A stretch of 64,000 bases of DNA, taken from assembly GCF_947623445.1 (NCBI RefSeq), contig NC_135247.1, forward strand, positions 18,912,501-18,976,500, in the 5' to 3' direction. The notes beneath the pieces were generated by a model. It saw only the letters and a list, made by a program, of their open reading frames with translations, had not been told where the DNA came from and ran no database searches. Shown piece by piece: positions 1-12,070 of the stretch. The translations under genes and the position numbers were made by a program. This DNA is from Clavelina lepadiformis. Taxonomy: Eukaryota > Chordata > Ascidiacea > Aplousobranchia > Clavelinidae. The first letter of the stretch is position 1. Each line of letters starts with the position of its first letter.

Positions 1-86
1 GTTATGGTTTCAATGTTTATGTAAACATTATACAAACGTCCAATTTAACAATAATAATTATTTACAAGAGCTTTATGACTATTCAG

Positions 87-3000
87 GTTACGTCGCCAGG
101 GCCCAATTCTCTTCTTTAGGAAGAGATTCTCGAGCGATACTCGTCTCTCCAAGAATTTCGCGCTCACGTCATCTCTGTTTGAAGTTTAATTACAAAGTAG
201 ACGAATTTAGGCCTGGAAGTAGATTTTACTTTCAGCGTGAGGGAGAGGAGTATGTCTTTTTCACTTGGACTTTAATCTTTTCTACAACTTCAACTTCTTC
301 CATTAAATCACTGTGTACTTCAATTTCTGTTTCAGCACAATTTCAAACGCCAGCATTTAATTTTACAGCAAACATAACTATGACTTATAAAATTTGTCAT
401 TCATCCAGGCAACCTTTGTGGTCATTCGATTCTGGTCAACCTCGAGGCGCTTGGTTAAGCGTCGAATATCCCTTCCCAGCTTCGAGAAATGACCTTCAAC
501 TTGACATCACGGTATCCAGCTCCCAATTTTCGACCTCAGTTGACCTTGATGATATTACCTTTACCGAGAGCGCAGATTGCGGTGAGAATTGATTTATTGT
601 AATAATTTTCTCTTGTTTGATAATCTCTTGTTTTTGAGCTTGAGTTTTTTAACATTTTCAAAAATTGTTTAGATATTGTAGTAAGTCGTAATTATTGCGT
701 TTAATATAATAATATATAACAATAATAATATCAATTAAATAATTAATTATATTAATAACGTAACATGTTGCAGTGATTTATGACGACCGTGTTCCTAAGC
801 TATTTGAAAACGAAAAATATTTTATAAATTTTGTTTTAAACTCGTTTCATTGCACTTGAAATATTTTTCAGCGATTTCCTGTATTGTCCCTGGGGCGCCA
901 TCACACGGCTCTGTATCCCCGGCTCCAGGAAGCCGGGTTACTACGAGAGGCAGAATCACTTACACTTGTAATGAAGGTTACGCTATCAGTAGATATGGGT
1001 CAATTGAATTGACAGCCACATGTGAAGAAGATAGGCGATGGAATGTTGACGCTCCTGTTTGCGAAGGTGATGTCTATTAAGTTACCGTATAAAAGCCGTA
1101 ACAGTTGATTTTTATGTTTCATCTGGATTATGTTGTCCTGCTTTAATAAATCAAATAATTTTATGTGCTTTGCAACTTTTGTAAACTGCACGCAAACTAG
1201 TTCTTATCATTTGTCACAAAAGTTCGAACCATATTATCAGGCTGACTTTAAACTTAATATTTTTATCAACAGCTACTTGGTCATCGTGGCACGAATGGTC
1301 AAGATGCTCCAGGAAATGTGGAGGCGGATTGCAACGAAGAACCAGATATTGCCAAGCTAATGTGAGGCAGCGAACAAATTGTCCGGGACCTGATGCTGAA
1401 AGTAGGAAGTGCAACACTCGTAGTTGTTTCAGTGATGGATTCAGTAAGTTTGTGTATAAACAAGATATTTATTTGATGCATCTTTTTGCATTATTATCGT
1501 TCAGACAAACAAAGAGTTTTGGTTTTCAAAGCAAATGCATTAATTTTAGAAAAAAAATTCAATGAAGTTTAGTTATTGGATCAATTAGGAAATTGCCCTT
1601 TAACTAGAAGGAGATCATGAATTTAAATATATTTTCGTTTTTTCCAGGAATTGGTTCCAAAGCTTACAAAGTTTTTTTAACTAAACTGAATTACGACGAT
1701 GCCAAGAAAAGTTGCCGTGATAAAGATGGCAGGCTGGCCATGCCTAAAACAAGAGCAATTCAAGAGAGAATCTTGCATGAGCTGCCAAAACCTGGTACCT
1801 ACCTGGTTGGTATGACGAAGCAACGAGGTGTCTGGCTGTTCGACGACGGGACCAGGGTTCCCTTACGTGGGCATCGAGGTTATCAAGCCTGGGGTCAAGG
1901 ACAACCAGATAATAATGGGTGGTGGGGTGAAAGTTGCGCTGGAATACGACGCATACGACGAGATTTGGCAGACTGGAATGACGTGCGATGTTCTGGTTGG
2001 CTTATTAACTACAACTACATTTGCGAAACAGAGGAAGCCACTGATTTTCCAACAGGTAATTTGAAAGAGGTTTTAAATGAAAAAGTGAAACCCAATTGGT
2101 CAAAACTACAACGTCACATCTTAAATTGTTTTACGGTCCTAGACTCAAGTTGTCTTCGACCCGTCGTCCCGGCTTCAGTTTTAATGTCAGGGCGAAACGA
2201 AACAACTCACAGGGCAGGGACGACCCTGATATTCTCTTGCGCAGATCAACGCCTAGAGTTGAACGGGAACTCATCAATCACGTGCAGGGAAGGTGGCACG
2301 TGGGACAGAGAACCTCCTAACTCGTGTTGTAAGAAACGTTTTTTTCTAGTTGTTTTGCTAAGAACTTAACTTCATTTTCTACGTTATGCAAATACAATTA
2401 ATGCCATGTATTTAAAAACTTTGGTAGTGGCCAAACTTTATTTGTTTGTGCCCAGTATACCTGCATATTACTCATGAATGGAATCTACCAACGCCTTAGT
2501 TACGATTTGGCTTGAAATGTAACTTGAAAGGTCGTGTGCATGGTTTGTAATTATTTACCACAAAACTATTGTGTCTGTTCACAGCGTTTCCCGATGCTTG
2601 TCAAAGTAGCCCATGTCAGAATGGAGGGATTTGCCATCGTAACCGGTGGAGTTATTATTGCATCTGTCCTCGTAACATTCGGGGAGACAACTGCCAACAA
2701 AGTATAGAAAAGCGTAAATTAGTTAAACTCTATAAAGGAAAAACAAAAGATGTGAATAATTTCTAGCTATTGAATACAATTATGCAAAATACTTAACTGC
2801 AAATTATTATCAGATTTGCGTTCGTGAATGGTTTTGTTTCGCAGTGATGATAGATCCTTGCCGAGACAATCTTTGTCAAAATGGCGGCGTCTGTCGAAGA
2901 AATGGAAACACCTACCGATGCGATTGTTCTCAATTATGGTGGGGCTACAACTGCAACAAAGGCAAGATCTGCTACTACATAGATTGATTCATTCTTGAAA

Positions 3001-3714
3001 ATATTGATACAAAGTTTTAAAACAAAAATTTTGTCCGCCCCTGACAATGTATTGTTGCGTGGCAATATAGAATCAGGTTTGAACGTATCAAACTATAAAC
3101 AAATAACGACATAGTTTAAAACAGGATTTTCGGTCACATCATAGTATTTTTTAAATCCAATGTATTTTTATTGTAGTTGGGAGAAGGTGCCGAACGATCC
3201 CAGATGAAACTGGCAGAAGATTTGGTGTAATTGGAAATGTTGACTTGTACTTTCCTGGGTCTGTTGTAAGATTTTATTGTCAAGAAGGTTATATGTTAAT
3301 TGGCCACAGAGAGCTCAGATGTGAAACCGACTTTCGATGGGATGTAGCGCCTCCAATATGCAAGCGTGAGTCTGTGTTTCAACCAATATGATGAGATTAC
3401 AAACGAAGTGGTCTGACTAATTTCAGCTTCATTTCTAGATGCTCCATTTCTTTTTTTTATTGCGTAAAACATAGTTATTTAAATTAATTTCTGTTTTTTC
3501 TCTGCTCCTTGTAGCAAGCTGCCGCTTTCCTGCGTTGCAAAGAAATATGAAGATAATTGGACAACGCTCAGCTCAATACGCGGTAGGAACCAAGTTGGCA
3601 GTGAGTTGCGTGGATAATCGAAAACGCTTAAACATGCAGCAGGTTATACAATGCAGGGGATCAAATCGATGGCAGCCAAATATATCGTCCTACCATTGTG
3701 TTTGGAAAATGTAA
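87..3714 (+). CDS. Secreted mosaic protein: MAM-CCP-TSP1-C-type lectin-CCP-EGF-EGF-CCP-CCP (5' end outside window)
   Basis: Nine exons are visible: 87-581, 872-1066, 1273-1443, 1648-2055, 2143-2328, 2585-2701, 2845-2961, 3177-3365 and 3515-3714 (stop TAA), about 692 residues. In order they encode a MAM domain (ending DLDDITF), a sushi/CCP module, a thrombospondin type 1 repeat (WSSWHEWSRCSRKCGGG), a C-type lectin domain, CCP, two EGF-like modules, and two CCPs. The lectin domain has QPD near 1902-1910 and WND near 1974-1982, the residues that in this family bind calcium and favour galactose. All internal introns are phase 1. The intron after 2961 uses a GC donor (GCAAGA). No membrane segment follows the last CCP, so the product is probably secreted. 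A poly(A) signal AATAAA lies at 3771. The upstream exons and signal peptide are outside the window. The order CTLD-CCP-EGF recalls selectins and other innate recognition proteins, but orthology is not claimed. Confidence 0.85.
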
Positions 3715-5367
3715 TTCTAATGTGTTTATAAATCTTCATAAATCACTTTTTCAAACTGAATTGTTGAAAAAATAAAATAGGTTTAAAATTACTTTTGTTC
3801 TACAGAAACGTTTAAGTCCAGGCCCTACATTAAGTAGAAAGAAAGATAACGTATGTTGCAAACAAACTACCACATTGTGTAACGATTATTTTCTCGTTCA
3901 TGTAGCCAGGCTTAATTTCACATTTACGGTGAACCGCGACACCTTTAACTGCACATAAAGGTGAGTAACTGTGAGTAACCTTCCACTGTGAGACTTTGTA
4001 GCGTTATCACGCTAATGAAACAAACCGATGATCTTCGAAAAGCCACATTTAATTGGTCTCAGCCAGACGCCGACTCAGACTAAAAACTCTAAAAAGCGTA
4101 CAAGGGTGCCAAATCATGTGATTAAAATAGTTAACAAACGCGTAGGTGCTGATTGGTAAAAAATGCTTCAAGCAAAAACACGGTGGTAAGTAACGACACA
4201 ACATGTGAGGAACAAAGTCCGTAACAATTGTGCCATGTATATAAGTGTCGTGTTAGATATTGTTTCATCAGTATGAAGCATCGACAAATGAGAAAACGAC
4301 TTTTGAAAAGCATAATCGGACAAAATATTTATTAATCATATGTCATGCAAGTCTTGACAACTGTCATTTAGCCTTGAAATCATAGCATTTTTCGACAAGT
4401 TCAGTTTTATGATAAAAACCAGTTAGGCATTTTAGACAACGCTTGAAGTACTTTAAGAATGACTCTCGATCAATGGCAAGTTATACATAACACCTATATG
4501 GCGCGCTTCAAGCGTACATGTATCAACTCCAAATAAAGCAAAGGTCTGGTTTTTGTGGGAGGAATATAAACAGGCTTTGCAAGTGACAATACATTACTAC
4601 AACGGTAAAATAAAACAAACAGGAAAATTGTTGGCTGAAAGTGATGAAACACTGGAATGCTTTTTTTTTCTATTCTGCTCGTATGAATACTGCGTCAGAT
4701 TTTGGTTTGATGTTGTCAAAAGATGTTTGCGTTGCTCAAGTCTAGAGTCAGTAGTGTTAAGGTTTATATCGTTGAAAAGCAGTTTAGATATAAACCTCAA
4801 AAATCAAACTTTGGTTATCTTTACTATTAAAGGTAGTATATGCTTGTATATTTAGCATTGCTGAGTATATTTATGATGCTACTGCAACAGACGATGTACA
4901 AGTAGCGCATTATCATGTGACGTAAAATACATTAGAGTGACCTTGTTTGTTTTTGTGAGGGAAGTTAAGAAACATGCCAATATGCTAACAAATTAGAGGT
5001 TGGGCATATTTTTCAAAACATTCCCGGCACAGCGGTGCGACCCCGCACACAATCTGAGAGCCATTTCACATGAAAACATCCAGAAAAGCAATCCTTAGGC
5101 CCGGCAAATCGTCTTCTATATGCGTGTTATTGTAAAACGACTAGAATAGAAAATAAACACATAAATAAAGCAACAAACGTTATAACTCAAAATTACTGTA
5201 ACTGGCTAAAATATATTCATTGTTTATCAACAGACGGTGACGTTATGTTGTCTTGTTGCCAATACTAGAATTATCATTTCATTGTTACACCACAATCACT
5301 CACAATATGTGCGTATCATTGTCGGGATTAAGTGGAGATTTGTCCCAATAAACGAGAGAATAATGGA

Positions 5368-5470
5368 GTCTAGTGCCGAAGTGCACAACCAGGTGACGTC
5401 ATAATCTGAGTAGTTGGGTTACTATTACGCAAAGACATTCTGTGGTTATGCACTTCTGCACCAGACCTGA
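5368..5470. repeat. Short palindromic MITE-like repeat carrying TGACGTCA, copy 1
   Basis: About 100 bp with imperfect inverted ends: a start resembling GTCTAGTG..GTGCACAACCAG, and an end containing GCACTTCTGCACCAGACC. The core has TGACGTCATAATCTGAGTAG. Related copies lie at 15429-15533 and 57391-57510. It sits about 420 bp upstream of the SLC5 start codon. The class is unknown; the target-site duplication is not obvious. Confidence 0.65.
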
Positions 5471-5558
5471 ATTATTTGTGCCATGTCAACTTTTGTTCCG
5501 TTCTTGGGACTTTTGTTTGAAGTGGTGAAGATTTGAGCTAAGGAAGTTAATACTACAC

Positions 5559-5715
5559 CACTGTTGTTAAAGATAGGCGGTTTGTTTAAGAGAATTAGTA
5601 GGCTATGCAAAAACCTTTATTTAGTTGTTTTGCCTTTAATTGAAGTTAGATTTACACTAGATGGTAGATTTAAGTTAGGTTTAGGTTACTATGTTATAAC
5701 ATTTAAGCTAGGTTA
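5559..5715 (+). repeat. AT-rich dispersed module, copy 1
   Basis: Contains GGTAGATTTAAGTTAGGTTT followed by AGGTTACTATGTTATAACAT. The reverse complement of 15559-15722 matches it with small gaps over most of its length, so it is a dispersed repeat. Family not recognised. Confidence 0.55.
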
Positions 5716-5892
5716 ACAAAATGGTGTGAAATAGTTTCGATTTTTCTCAATGAAAAAAATGACAGCTTTAAGCAAGTTTCAGCTTTTAAACTTAAATTTG
5801 CTTTTAATTGATACCCATTGCTGTTGAGAGATAAATCGTAAGCCATCAAGGTGTTGAGTAAAGGCTTGATAAATTGTGCCAATTCAACAAAA

Positions 5893-8800
5893 ATGGAGTC
5901 AACCACGTCGTCATCGAACTTTACAAGGACCGTTGTGAAGCTGGACACCTGGGATATTGTGACTGTTGTTGTCTATTTTGTTCTTGTCGTCGCCGTGGGC
6001 TTGTTTGTGAGTATAACCTTCGGTCATTGGTCGATTCAACCAACCGATGAATATTGAATAATTTTTTCCAAGTTCAATTGACCTTTTTTTAATCGTAGCC
6101 TACGTTGGTTGAATTGACAGACCACCACAACTTTCAGAATGATTTGTGCAATATTCTGCAATAACTTGGCATAGGCACGGAAGCGTAAAGTTGAGGCGGT
6201 TGCTTGCAAACGACAAACTTTTATGCTTTCAATGTGCAATATGCTGTCGTTTTAAAACCGACAGACGTTTGCTAAAAACATGGAACCATATACACCGCAA
6301 ACGCAGTTTTCAATGCGTTACGATGTGATCTGTAAACACTTTAGTTTGCAAACTTCTGCAAAACAATCGAACAGGCTTTTGAATTGTAATGTCATGAATT
6401 CAAGCATTAGATTAACAGGCGTACCTGGCAAACAAGACGAACAATAGTGAAAACAAAGAACTACTAAATCAAATACCATCTCCACTTTACGGTAACTTCA
6501 AAAATATTTTCCGAGCTATTGAAAGGCCTATATTGGTTTGTTTGTTTGTCCAAGTGGGGCTCATTCATTTTAAGTGGGTCTTATTATTTGCTCATGATCG
6601 ACATTATTGTTGTTTATAGCAAACTTCAATTATTTTCTTGATTTATTTTCCTTTCTGTTCTACTTGCGTTTAAAAGCAAGTAATCATAAATCTTTTTCTT
6701 CATCAGATCTTTTTAGTTCTTGTTTATCTTTTAATTTAACCGATGTAAACTTTTTAACTGTTGTTGCTCGCTTCGTGTTCCTTGCACAGCATCGAGGCAA
6801 CGTTTTAGCGACTTTATTTTGTATCAAATTCATAATAAACAAATTTTATCGTTCCAGGCAATGTGTCGATCAAATCGTGGGACAGTGAATGGATATTTCC
6901 TCGCTGGACGATCAATGCTTTGGCTTCCGGTACGACAGTTTTAACGTTTCAGTTTATCTCTAGTATCTACTTGGTACATTAGGATTAGGGTTAGGATTAG
7001 GGTTGGAGTTGGGGTTGGGGTTGGAGTTGGGGTTGGGGTTAGGTTGTTATAAAGTATTTTGATATCAAAACTAACTTCCATACAAAGCGCAATGGATCTG
7101 TTCATTCTTTGAACGATTAATTGCCTCCATTTTTGGCAGAATTGATCACACATTCTTTTACAGGTCGGCGCCTCTCTATTTGTGAGTAATATCGGGAGCG
7201 AGCACTTCATAGGGTTAGCTGGATCAGGAGCCGCGATTGGGATAGCTGTTGGGGCTTGGGAAGTAAATGTAAGTTTGATAACTTTTAGATTTACTTTGTT
7301 CGCTGGATTTGTGACGTTGTGAAAATGTTCCTGTTTTGCAACGTCTCCGCTCATCATCTGCCTATTATTAATACTTGCCGTCTCACGATTTTTTATCCAT
7401 TTCCAGGCTTTGGTTGTACTTCAATTGCTTGGATTCTTTTTCGTCCCTATTTACATCACAAGCGGCGTAAGTTGTTCTGATAACATGAGATAGGCACAAG
7501 ATCTGACAGAACCAAATATTTTTAGTTTTTTAATCGTCATGCAAATAACTTAGGTGGTGACGATGCCAGAGTATTTATCGAAACGTTTCGGCGGAACAAG
7601 ATTGAGGGTGTTCATGGCGATACTCTCCCTGCTGCTCTACATTTTCACCGAAGTGTCGGTAAGTTTTGAAGCGCTCTGTAGCTTTATTCTTGCGACAGCT
7701 GTTAAGTACCAAGTGAATTCCACTGAGTAAATTGTTAATGTTACATAAGACATGTCATAATATATGTTTCTTACAAGTTCCCTTATGTGCGATAGATACA
7801 GGCGTATGCGTTTGTACTCGCATTCAGACAATGGCCCTTCTATGCTATTCGCCATATTCGGTCTGGTCCAGTCAATGCGCTGTTTATGCATTTTAGGTGA
7901 ATCTGTACTCCGGGTGTCTTTTCATCCAGCAGTCGTTGGGATGGAATCTTTATGTATCGATCATAGGACTCATTTTAATTACAGCTCTTCTTACAATAAC
8001 TGGTGGCCTGGCCGCTGTCATATATACTGACACCTTACAGGCAGTTCTTATGGTAGCAGGAGCGGCCGCGTTGACTGCTTTGAGTGAGTCCATTCTCGTC
8101 TCGAACACAACTGGTTTCATGTTCCTTGGCGTTATTTAAAACTTAATCCGATTTGGTTCTTGAATAATGGTTATGTGATAATAATGCGACCATTCAAACC
8201 CTCTCTATTCTAACCTCCTAACAATTCAAACCTTTATTTTAATTCTTGAAATTGTTGGTTTTGAATTGTCGCAACACCATGAAAAAAATAGGCTACTGTT
8301 TTACGCAGGTTTCATACAAGTTGGTGGTTACGATGCGATGAAAGAGAAGTACATGCAGGCTGTACCTAGAATCGTCAGACCACCCCTTGATCAAGGTAAA
8401 ATGTGTAGCATTGTAAATAAAAGGCCAACTTTGTGCTGCATAGGTTACCAATAGCAGAAAATGTGTAAACATCGAACCGTCCTTTTGTCCAGAACAAAAC
8501 GTTTTAATAAACCCAAGGAATGTCGGTCGTAAAATTCACAATACGTTACAATTGGCGTGAACATTTCCACTTAATTCTGTCTTCAGATTGTGGAAAACCT
8601 TACAACGATTCCTTTGTAATGTTGAGGGAACCAGCAGACCCAGACGTGCCTTGGCCGGGCTTCGTGTTCGGCCAAACGCAAGCTTCCATCTGGTACTGGT
8701 GCACCGACCAGGTACAAGAAAATCTTGATCTTTTGCTTCTAACGGCTGCCCAGAAAATAACATATTTTACGTGGCTTCATATCGTTAAATACATTATTTG

Positions 8801-11642
8801 TTGCTACATAGTAATTTATAGCTATTTCGTATGAGTTTTATTTCATAGGTAATCGTTCAAAGGGTTCTCGCAGCAAAAAGTTTGTCTCACGCTCAAGGAG
8901 CAACCATCTTGGCTGGCTTTATCAAAATTCTCCCTTTCTTCCTCATGGTCTTACCGGGGTTGATCAGCAGGATCCTATATACAGGTACACCAACCGTGCA
9001 ATAGGTTATTTTTTCTTTGTATTAGCTTAATCATTATATGACGTTGATGCAATTTTGGTATGGAATTTGCTGCCTACTGTTAGACAGTTGCAACCATCAG
9101 GACTTGGTTGTAACTTCAAGGCAGAATTAGTCACTGAAGTAATTCATATTTTGTTCATAAACTTACATTTTCCTTAAACCGTTCACAATCACAGACGAAG
9201 TGGCTTGCATTGACCCAGACATCTGCTATGAGGTGTGCCAGAGTTCCACTGGTTGCACAAACATCGCCTTTCCAAGGCTCGTTCTCGGAGTTATGCCAAC
9301 AGGTTCAAGTTTTAAACTAAAATTATTTACTTGTCAGCTCGAAAAGCATTTAACTGCGGCTTCATAGTTGACAAGATTGTTTGTTTCAGGATAAAAATAA
9401 TGCGCAAAAACGATAGAACACCTTTGCATTTTTGTAACAGTCAATGTGTATTGAGCTAACAGCATAGACTTACGAGTTACGAAGCCAACACATGTCCATG
9501 ATAACAGGTATTGACGCGATGTTTTGCAGGTGCAAGAGGCCTCATGATGTCGGTGATGATCGCGGCTTTGATGAGCGACTTGGACTCCATTTTCAACAGG
9601 TAAGAAGAAAATGCCAGTTGATGGATTGATTGTGTCGGGGTTGGCGCAAACGTAAAACTTCCTGGACTTTCGTTATTTAGTTGGTTGGTTGGTTGGTTGT
9701 TTGGTTGGTTGGTTGGTTGGTTGGTTGGTTGGTTGTTTGTTTGGTTGGTTGGTTGTTTGGTTGGTTGGTTGGTTGGTTGGTTGTTTGGTTGGTTGGTTGG
9801 TTGGTTGTTTGGTTGGTTGGTTGTTTAGTTGGTTGGTTGTTTGTTTGGTTGGTTGTTTAGTTGGTTGGTTGTTTGTTTGGTTGTTTAGTTGGTTGGTTGT
9901 TTGTTTGGTTGTTTGGCTGGTTGGTTGGTTGGTTGCTAAGAGTCCACTTAAACACCACAGATGCTCGTTACACCTTTTACTTTGTGTTTTTTAAACATTA
10001 CCAGCTCGAGCACCATATTCACCATCGATATATGGAAGCGCGTGATTAGACCTAAAGCCAATGTGCGAGAAATGATGCTGGTGGGGCGTATGTGGGTCTT
10101 GGCGATGGTCTGCCTTAGTATAGCTTGGGTGAGTAGATCTTATTATTGTTTCCTATTTTCCCGTTCATTGAATATCACAAAATGCAGTTGTGTGTTATAA
10201 CTGTATATTTTATTTATTTAAGTGTAATCCTTGTTGTAAGCAAGTGATTGGAGACGTTTCTGGGTTAAAGAAAGACGCAGGCCTATCATCTGAGACACCT
10301 TAAATCAATGTTGATTTATCACTGTGCAGGTTCCTGTGATGTTGCAATTGCAGGGCGGCCAGCTCTTTCTTTCTATACAGGAGATCAGTGGATATCTCTC
10401 CCCGCCCGTCGCCGCTGTATTTATAACCGGCATGATCTGGACAAGATTTAATGAACAGGTTCTAACTTAATCTCTGATGAATGATGTTTTAATGCGAACT
10501 CCGAAGGGATTGGGTGAATGAAAGCAAGAAATAAGCTTATAATTTGCAAGGGTTGTGCTTCGCATACGTCTAAAGTGTAAATTGTAAAGATTGTGATTCG
10601 TAGATTAAAGATTATAAAAAATGATTCTATAGACTAATAGAGTGTATAACAAAGTATGTGTAGGCCCGCATTATATTGATTTGCGTTTTTCATAATGTAC
10701 TGCATACAGTAGAAAAGAGTTCTCTAATGCAGGGTGCATTTTGGGGCATGATGGCTGGATTCTTGGTCGGTATCATCAGAATGATCATTGTGTTTGCTCT
10801 TCAAGGAAATGCCGGAAATTGCTACGCACCGGATACCAGGTAAGTTAACTGCGTGTTTTAATGCGGTCATGAATCATTCAGAAAGCATTCGACTTGCAAG
10901 TAGGCCTAACCTTTCCTATATCTACGATATATTAATCAAGGTATGTGACACGTGTTTCTCCAGGCCGGAGTGGTATCACACGCTGATAGGAAAAGTTCAC
11001 TTCATGTATTTTGCTCTTATAATTTTCGGCATTACAATCATTGTCGGAGTTGTTGTAAGTCTGCTCACAGAAGCTCCATCGAAATCACAGGTGTGTTGCG
11101 GGCTACGGTATCAAACATGCCATTAATGTCGGCGTTGTGGGCAATAAGTTATCCTGTTGTTTGCGTAATAGCGCGGGCAAGACATAAATTATTAAAACCA
11201 CAAAAACCTGAGATAGATCAGCCGCGTGACCTGGTGGACAAAACACTGGAAACGGCCGAGAAGCGACAACCTGGAAAGTGAACTGACGAAAGCCGACTCA
11301 AAAGTAAATCAAAACGAGAGACAAAACGACTTTTCTGCGGGTAAGTTTTAAAAATCACAAGTGTTATATCTTATGCTGGATACCTATGCTTATCATAGAG
11401 TCGGTTATGTCATAGCAGCGGACACCGCGCAGTCCAGCAACTTATTCAAAAGAGGCTACGAGTGGTTTTGTGGTTATCAAACAAAACAAGATGAGGAATC
11501 TGAAGAAGAGAAACGACAAAAACTTCTCAAAATCACAAGCATCAAACAGAACCAAACGGCCAAGCTTTTTCTTCAGTGTCTCCTGGTTGTTATCCTCGGA
11601 GCTGGTGTCTTCATCTTGGCTTTCTTCTCTGTACCGACATAG
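5893..11642 (+). CDS. SLC5 family sodium/solute symporter (SGLT/SMIT-like)
   Basis: Seventeen coding exons: 5893-6006, 6858-6929, 7164-7268, 7407-7466, 7554-7658, 7897-8083, 8309-8395, 8587-8711, 8849-8984, 9195-9302, 9530-9599, 10005-10128, 10330-10458, 10733-10839, 10964-11090, 11217-11340 and 11416-11642, giving 668 residues, the usual SGLT length. The predicted protein couples Na+ to uptake of a sugar or polyol at the plasma membrane. Recognised segments include [36 protein letters not shown], the TM7-8 loop with paired cysteines, and a last hydrophobic helix ([20 protein letters not shown]) as in 14-TM SGLTs. [10 protein letters not shown] and [13 protein letters not shown] resemble SMIT (SLC5A3/11) more than SGLT1. 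Residues aligning with SGLT1 sugar contacts E102, Y290, W291, K321 and Q457 appear kept. The start was chosen because the upstream in-frame stretch has no ATG. A possible ATTAAA poly(A) signal is at 11881. Substrate cannot be fixed from sequence. Confidence 0.9.
6024..6126. mobile_element. Small inverted-repeat MITE in SLC5 intron 1
   Basis: Ends are inverted copies: GGTCGATTCAACCAACC on the left, and the reverse complement of TTGGTTGAATTGACAGACC on the right. Related sequences with GGTCGGTCAATTCAACCCA occur at 19873-19947 and 33497-33560, so this is a dispersed non-autonomous family. Superfamily unknown. Confidence 0.55.
6979..7044 (+). repeat. Telomere-like G-rich tandem repeat
   Basis: Runs of TTAGGG/TTAGGA followed by GGGGTT and GGAGTT units inside SLC5 intron 2. 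It is degenerate relative to a pure TTAGGG array. It could be an interstitial telomere-like tract or an independent G-rich microsatellite. Confidence 0.75.
9679..9934 (+). repeat. GGTT/GTTT microsatellite
   Basis: About 255 bp built from TTGG tetramers interrupted by GTTT, with a higher-order unit close to GGTTGGTTGTTT. It lies in the SLC5 intron just after 9599. Its translation gives an artefactual LVGW repeat frame, which is not a gene. Confidence 0.95.
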
Positions 11643-12070
11643 AACGCTCCTCTCATATTTCGTTGGATATTTTCGTTTCGTTTTGGTCTGGTTATGGCGA
11701 TATGCTGCTGTTAATTTGACAACTTCGTTATCAGAACTTTACTAATTTGTAATTGGTTCTTGATTTAACTTGTACTGGGTATGATGCACTGCAATAATTT
11801 TAGATTATCTTTAAGTAGAGTGTGGTTATTACGGAATGACTATTGGTATCAGAAGCCTGCAAAGAATTATAAGTTGTTCTATTAAACACAGTTATTCGGG
11901 TGTAGTGTAGGTTATTATAAGTATATACAAATTATGAAAAGTAGGCTTAAATTAATGCCCGACATGTTTAATGGTCTTAATATGAAAATAAAAGTTGGTA
12001 AAGACACAACATTGAAACAAGATTAACAAATCGCTCAAAACTAGATGATAAACCCAATATAATGATTTCA

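Larger units (their letters stand above)
3780..5890. other. Intergenic stretch between the lectin gene and the SLC5 gene
   Basis: No convincing gene is seen. Open frames here (for example 4553-4855) lack domains, splice context and codon bias. It holds one copy of the CRE-bearing palindromic repeat (5368-5470) and one copy of an AT-rich module (about 5559-5715) that recurs in opposite orientation near 15.6 kb. The 3' part should contain the promoter and 5' UTR of the SLC5 gene, but no clear TATA box was identified. Confidence 0.6.

Noticed and set aside
4553-4855. 100-residue open frame between genes
   Set aside because: No domain, no splice context, AT-rich composition; likely chance.
6941-7357. 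Minus-strand frame with a PTPTPT tract
   Set aside because: Antisense of SLC5 exon 3 and the telomere-like repeat; no domain.
9689-9994. Open frame of LVGWLVGW repeats
   Set aside because: It is the translation of the GGTT microsatellite inside an SLC5 intron.
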